Shown here: one piece after another, positions 13,320-14,111 of the stretch
Numbering within the stretch: position 1 is the first letter of the stretch
Layout of the letters: the number at the start of each line of letters is the position of its first letter
Assembly: GCA_018819165.1 (NCBI GenBank)
Contig: JAHJQP010000094.1
Coordinates: 1-14,111 of the forward strand
Length of the DNA: 14,111 nt
Direction of reading: 5' to 3'
Origin: Pseudomonadota bacterium
GTDB lineage: Bacteria; Desulfobacterota; Syntrophia; Syntrophales; UBA5619
Notes under the pieces: generated by a model
The model's input: the letters and a program-made list of their open reading frames with translations, nothing else
The model's database searches: none
What the model was told of the DNA's origin: nothing
Translations under genes and position numbers: made by a program

Positions 13320-14111
13320 TCAACAGAGGCGTTCTCCTTTATCGAAGAAGCGCCGGAACCCCTCCCGATCCCCGGCGGCCTCTGCAATGCGGGCAAGCCC
13401 CTTCTTGAGATCCTCGGTGCCTGTGGCGATCGAGAGCCGCAGATAGTGGTAAGGCTCGGCGCCGATCCGGCCGAAGGATTTCCGATCCAGAGTCGCCACC
13501 CAATGAACAAACAGGAGAAACATTTGCAGAAGCGTCGAGGGGCTTGTCTTGGAACGGATCCCTTCCGGGAGGTCCTCGAAGGCCTCCATGATGCCCAGGT
13601 TCCGGCAGACCCCCTCCACATTCGGAAAGACGTAGAACGTCGCCTTCGGCTTGAGGCAGCGGATCCCCGGGATGGCGTTGAGCCCCTCCACGACCAGGTC
13701 GCGCCGCATCTGGAAGGTATCCACCATCGCCTTGATCGCCACCGGTCCCTCGGGGGATTCCAACCCCAAACGCGCCCCCTCCTGGTTGTAGGCGGCGGTG
13801 CAGGAGAAGTAGTTGATGTTGAGGTTCTTGAAGACCTCCGCCTCCTCCTGCGTCGGGAAAAGGGCCCATCCGATCCGGCCGCCCGTCCAGGCAAAACTCT
13901 TGGAGGCGCCGCTGACGATGATCGTGTTTCTTTCCATGCCCGGACAGGAGGCGATGCTGTGGTGACGGTGGCCTTCGAAGAGGATATGTTCGTAGATCTC
14001 GTCGGAAAAGATGCGGACATCGTCGCAACACCGGGTGCGGATCACATCGGCGATCCCCTGAAGCTGCTCCGGGGAGGCGACCCCTCCCGTCGGATTCGAG
14101 GGAAAATTGAG
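13320..14111 (-). CDS. Class I/II PLP-dependent aminotransferase (N-terminus beyond the right edge)
   Basis: The visible C-terminal 263 residues run in frame to the window edge, starting LNFPSNPTGGVASPEQLQ. They show the fold-type-I aminotransferase landmarks: NPTG (visible residues 6-9), SDEIYEH (D37, Y40 of the visible part, contacting PLP), the Schiff-base lysine in SGASKSFAWTGGRIGW (K71 of the visible part), and 'YHYLRLSIATG' with the substrate-carboxylate arginine. About 120-150 N-terminal residues are missing. The family includes AspC, aromatic and branched-chain aminotransferases; substrate cannot be chosen from these motifs. The stop is 40 bases before the AOR gene, which suggests that the amino acid's 2-oxoacid or a derived aldehyde is passed on. 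Confidence 0.88.
   Translation of the reverse strand, partial: LNFPSNPTGGVASPEQLQGIADVIRTRCCDDVRIFSDEIYEHILFEGHRHHSIASCPGMERNTIIVSGASKSFAWTGGRIGWALFPTQEEAEVFKNLNINYFSCTAAYNQEGARLGLESPEGPVAIKAMVDTFQMRRDLVVEGLNAIPGIRCLKPKATFYVFPNVEGVCRNLGIMEAFEDLPEGIRSKTSPSTLLQMFLLFVHWVATLDRKSFGRIGAEPYHYLRLSIATGTEDLKKGLARIAEAAGDREGFRRFFDKGERLC

Noticed and set aside
11465..14020. An 851-codon minus-strand frame ending with the AOR
   Set aside because: Only the part from 13279 resembles AOR. The upstream third is an arginine/serine-rich shadow of the aminotransferase gene, which has clear PLP motifs in another frame.

Overview
The window is GC-rich and looks like the chromosome of a strictly anaerobic, syntrophic or sulfate-reducing bacterium of the former Deltaproteobacteria (Desulfobacterota, possibly Syntrophales-like). 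This placement rests on gene content only: a four-subunit 2-oxoacid:ferredoxin oxidoreductase, a NuoEF/HydBC-type diaphorase, a tungsten aldehyde:ferredoxin oxidoreductase, and the order SRP RNA - dnaX - ybaB - recR. I could not run a search, so it is an inference.

Layout. (1) 1-710, accessory edge: the start of an excisionase-like helix-turn-helix gene on the minus strand with a perfect-consensus promoter, a GC-rich stretch with hairpins but no recognisable protein gene, a degenerate tRNA-Asn-like gene followed by an intact-looking terminator, and a REP-like remnant. (2) 711-6827, one tight minus-strand operon transcribed from high to low coordinates: porC (gamma), porD (delta ferredoxin), porA (alpha), porB (beta), nuoE/hndA-like, nuoF/hydB-like, and a 239-aa 2Fe-2S/4Fe-4S protein resembling HoxU or the N-terminus of NuoG/HydA. 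A palindromic operator sits exactly on the -35 box of its promoter. (3) 6911-10064, minus-strand housekeeping block: recR, ybaB, dnaX, the small SRP RNA and tRNA-Ser(GGA), headed by a perfect-consensus promoter. (4) 10228-11388, the only plus-strand gene: a WbpE-like sugar aminotransferase. (5) 11465-14111, minus strand: a partial class I/II aminotransferase followed by an AOR.

How the genes may work together. The por genes decarboxylate a 2-oxoacid (probably pyruvate) to acyl-CoA, CO2 and reduced ferredoxin, or run in reverse. The three downstream genes form a diaphorase-like electron-transfer module that binds FMN and NAD(H) and carries many FeS clusters, but the operon encodes no hydrogenase, formate dehydrogenase or membrane partner. 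The simplest reading is a soluble complex that connects oxoacid oxidation or synthesis to NAD(H), possibly with electron confurcation or bifurcation. The aminotransferase-AOR pair at the other end suggests oxidation of an amino-acid-derived aldehyde to the acid, also via ferredoxin. The headless HydBC/POR operon, its palindromic operator, the odd tRNA-Asn and the palindrome inside dnaX most deserve a second look.
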